Below, piece by piece: positions 23,620-25,423 of a stretch of 25,423 bases of DNA (positions within the stretch are counted from its first letter, which is position 1; each line of letters begins with the position of its first letter). The notes under the pieces were generated by a model that was not told the DNA's origin, ran no database searches, and saw nothing but the letters and a program-made list of their open reading frames with translations. Origin of the DNA: Chromera velia. Lineage: Eukaryota; Sar; Chromeraceae. The stretch spans positions 1 to 25,423 of the forward strand of contig JAHBMJ010001865.1 in the NCBI GenBank assembly GCA_018398765.1. Direction: 5' to 3'. The position numbers were made by a program, and so were the translations under genes.

Positions 23620-24235
23620 TAAACTTGAAACACCATGCCGTAGGGGCCGGCCTGGCCAAACTTGAAACTTGAAATACCTACCGTTCAGGCGCGGCTTAAC
23701 TTGAAGGTGGCATGCCATTGAGGTGCCAGAGGCCTGGCCAGAAGAAATTAAATATATTTAAAATTTTGCGTCAAAGGCGCAGACTGTCTTAAAACTACTT
23801 GAAACAACCATACCACAGGTGTGGTCAACATTGAAAAATCGGTTTTAAGACAGACTGAAGTGTTAGGACTCACGTTAGGAGAACCCCTCTAACACTACAG
23901 CAAAGTTCTGAGTAAACTTGAAACGCCGTGTCCCAACAGCCATGTCCTAAACGCGGATAAACTTGAAACACCTACGTACTTGAAAGTACTGCACCAAAAG
24001 TATGGCTAAAATTAAATGTGTTTAAAATTTTATGTCAGAAGTGCAGATTATATTAGCAGTAGACAGTTTTGAAGCAACCATCCTGTATGCTACCGTAGGC
24101 ATAATTACGCTGGCTAGTATAAGCCAGCATTGAAAAATTAATTTTAAGACAGTCTGATTGGAGTGTTAACAACTCTCAACGGCCAACATTGAACAATTCA
24201 TTTCAAGACAGACTGGAGTGTCAGGAAGGTTGTAC
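23620..24235. repeat. Diverged repeat region with acttgaaac core and repeated hairpin blocks
   Basis: The string (a)aacttgaaac recurs at about 23621, 23658, 23912 and 23951, with variants at 23697, 23796 and 23972. A block near 23745-23790 is repeated at 24008-24050. A second block, 'caacattgaaaaat...ttttaagacag', occurs at 23826-23869, 24125-24168 and 24184-24227. Inverted pairs include cagactgtcttaaaac with gttttaagacagactg, and gctggc with gccagc (24109-24128). It looks like an old tandem or nested non-coding repeat. Confidence 0.7.
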
Positions 24236-24996
24236 GTCAGGAGGGTTGTTTCAAGAGCAGCAGATCATGAAGCATTTTTGAGGGGTCAACGATGGGGACG
24301 ACCTCTCTGCTAGGAGTTCCTTGCTACTTCTTACTGTAGTAAAGCGTAACTCTCTGTACCTATCTGTACCCGTTGAGTGGTACGGTGGGATCAAGGACCA
24401 AAAATATGATTGAAAGTTCCTCTGAAGAAGGTAGAGATCAGAATCAGCCTGAAATTGCAGGACAATCTCAATGGTAATTTGCTTTCTGGCCGTGAGGTCA
24501 TAGCACGTTTTTGCTAGTTTTTGCCTAGTTTTTACACTTTTCTGGACAACGCGGACTTTGCGGGGCTTTTTTCAGGGTGATCGAAGTCGCGCCTATTTTC
24601 GTCGCTGGTAGTCTTAGGACGGAACAAATCGACAAACTAGGTTAGATCCGCCTCTCATATATGGAGACGCGGCATGCATGAAAAAACCTTTTATCATCAG
24701 TTTTTTTGGAAATTAATTGTTTCGTAAGTGCCCCCCGCTTCGCTTTCCGGGGCCATGTAAAAAATTAATAGCCGTCTCGCGGCCTTTCCACAATGACAGG
24801 ATACTATATCACATTGACACACAGTCAGGCTCATCGCTGATAAAACTGCCGACGAGAGTGCTCAAAAATCTTCCTTTCAAGTGATTGTCAACATCACCCT
24901 TGAAAGGAGCTCTGAAAGCTGCCACAGTGTGTCACTGCAAACGAATTCCTTGCATTTGCTGCCTGTCTCCATCTAGCCTTCTGCTCAGCCAAGCGG
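24236..24996. other. Unassigned sequence between repeats
   Basis: No long reading frame is present. A 23-codon ATG frame at 24406-24477 (MIESSSEEGRDQNQPEIAG and on) is too short to call. A CCCCG/CGGGG hairpin lies near 24732-24752. No tRNA, rRNA or other RNA gene could be recognised. Confidence 0.4.
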
Positions 24997-25128
24997 ATAC
25001 CCTGGACATTAATTTGTGTGCATTTTTATAAAAAATAAATTATAGATGCATTCAACTTTAAAGAAATCTAGTCCTGAAGAAAATTTACTTTTCAAATCAT
25101 TTACTGTCATTTAACATTGACATGAAAC
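24997..25128 (-). repeat. Right arm of the 132-bp perfect inverted repeat
   Basis: Exact reverse complement of bases 1-132. It contains the last five codons, stop and 3' flank of the minus-strand cysteine-rich frame. Identity over 132 bases implies recent copying, or an assembly or palindrome effect. Confidence 0.9.
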
Positions 25129-25422
25129 TTTTCTTTCCTTGCAATTTGTGACACAAAGTCTGATTTCTCTGTTCTCTCCCTGGGTGCACCGCTCATCTCC
25201 AAAGCAAGGGGGGTGTGCGGGGTTTGCACGACAGATTTCACACTGCGTGACAGGGCGATGAGCCGGCCTGGAAGGTTCAGTCTCAGCGGAAGGAAGCATT
25301 CTGTTGCATCTCCGGACTCCCCCGCAGACTCTAAGGGGGCCTTCGCATTTAAAACACAAGGCTTTTACGTGCAACCATAAGAGTTTCAGCTCTCCCATCC
25401 ACACACCTTGCTCATCTATCAA
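25111..25422 (-). CDS. Cysteine-rich protein, C-terminal part, open at the window edge
   Basis: The frame enters from beyond 25422 and ends at the TAA inside the inverted-repeat arm. Visible cysteine groups are CFKCEGPLRVCGG, CEICRANPAHPPC, GDERC and CVTNCKERKVSC. The paired C-x2-C spacing suggests a zinc-binding fold, such as those at the C-termini of some transposases, but no family is recognised. The first internal ATG is at 25398-25396. Because the same C-terminal codons occur at 1-18, this is probably part of a dispersed mobile or repeat-borne gene. Confidence 0.5.
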   Translation of the reverse strand: MIDEQGVWMGELKLLWLHVKALCFKCEGPLRVCGGVRRCNRMLPSAETEPSRPAHRPVTQCEICRANPAHPPCFGDERCTQGENREIRLCVTNCKERKVSCQC

Positions 25423-25423
25423 G

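Noticed and set aside
24406-24477. Short ATG frame MIESSSEEGRDQNQPEIAG followed by gtaatt
   Set aside because: Only 23 codons; could be a first exon but nothing downstream in the window supports it.
1-25128. Polinton/Maverick-like giant transposon bounded by the 132-bp inverted repeat
   Set aside because: No polymerase, integrase, protease or capsid-like gene is present; the interior is a single intron-rich host-type gene.

Overview
The window is eukaryotic nuclear DNA. One very long, intron-dense gene on the + strand runs from about 458 to 22148, followed by roughly 3 kb of AT-rich, repeat-derived DNA. I joined 37 exons by eye with GT-AG boundaries. Every junction keeps reading phase, and the exon lengths sum to 7413 nt (about 2470 residues). 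Short exons, introns of about 200-1150 nt, a TGCAG acceptor preference, a GTCAGT/GTCGGT donor preference and abundant tetranucleotide repeats suggest a protist, perhaps a chromerid or related alveolate alga. That assignment is inference and I could not test it.

The inferred protein looks like a large surface or secreted adhesion/receptor-type protein. In order it has: a hydrophobic leader (458-~520, no ATG found); a laminin-G/concanavalin-like domain (~600-2224); a CGNG...CD cysteine-rich module (2677-2796); about 22 tandem four-cysteine modules of sushi/CCP type, each ending in a C-x-G-x-W/F-x(n)-C signature (3160-~19350); a tentative linker (19959-20531); and a C-terminal exon with three hydrophobic segments (21678-22148). 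Introns at CCP module borders are mostly phase 1, whereas introns inside modules are mostly phase 0 or 2.

Introns carry simple repeats: CAGT, TTTC, CT/GT, CAGA, CTGT/CCTG and poly-G with a 193-N gap. Several of them start exactly at a splice donor. The most unusual signal is a family of 40-74 nt inserts with the shared ends CATTTACTTTCATACAGAATTCTTTT-like and TTCTGTATGAAAATAAA. Each insert sits between direct duplications of 19-50 nt of local sequence. All four loci lie on or next to exon-intron junctions (4671-4776, 8395-8555, 14491-14775, 20390-20490).

From 22149 to 25110 the DNA is AT-rich. It holds a candidate 0.93-kb element with 14-bp terminal inverted repeats around an orphan reading frame, diverged repeats built on an acttgaaac core, and unassigned sequence. 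The first 132 bases are an exact reverse complement of 24997-25128. On the right, a minus-strand cysteine-rich reading frame enters from outside the window and ends inside this repeat. This suggests two oppositely oriented copies of one repeat family flanking the gene.
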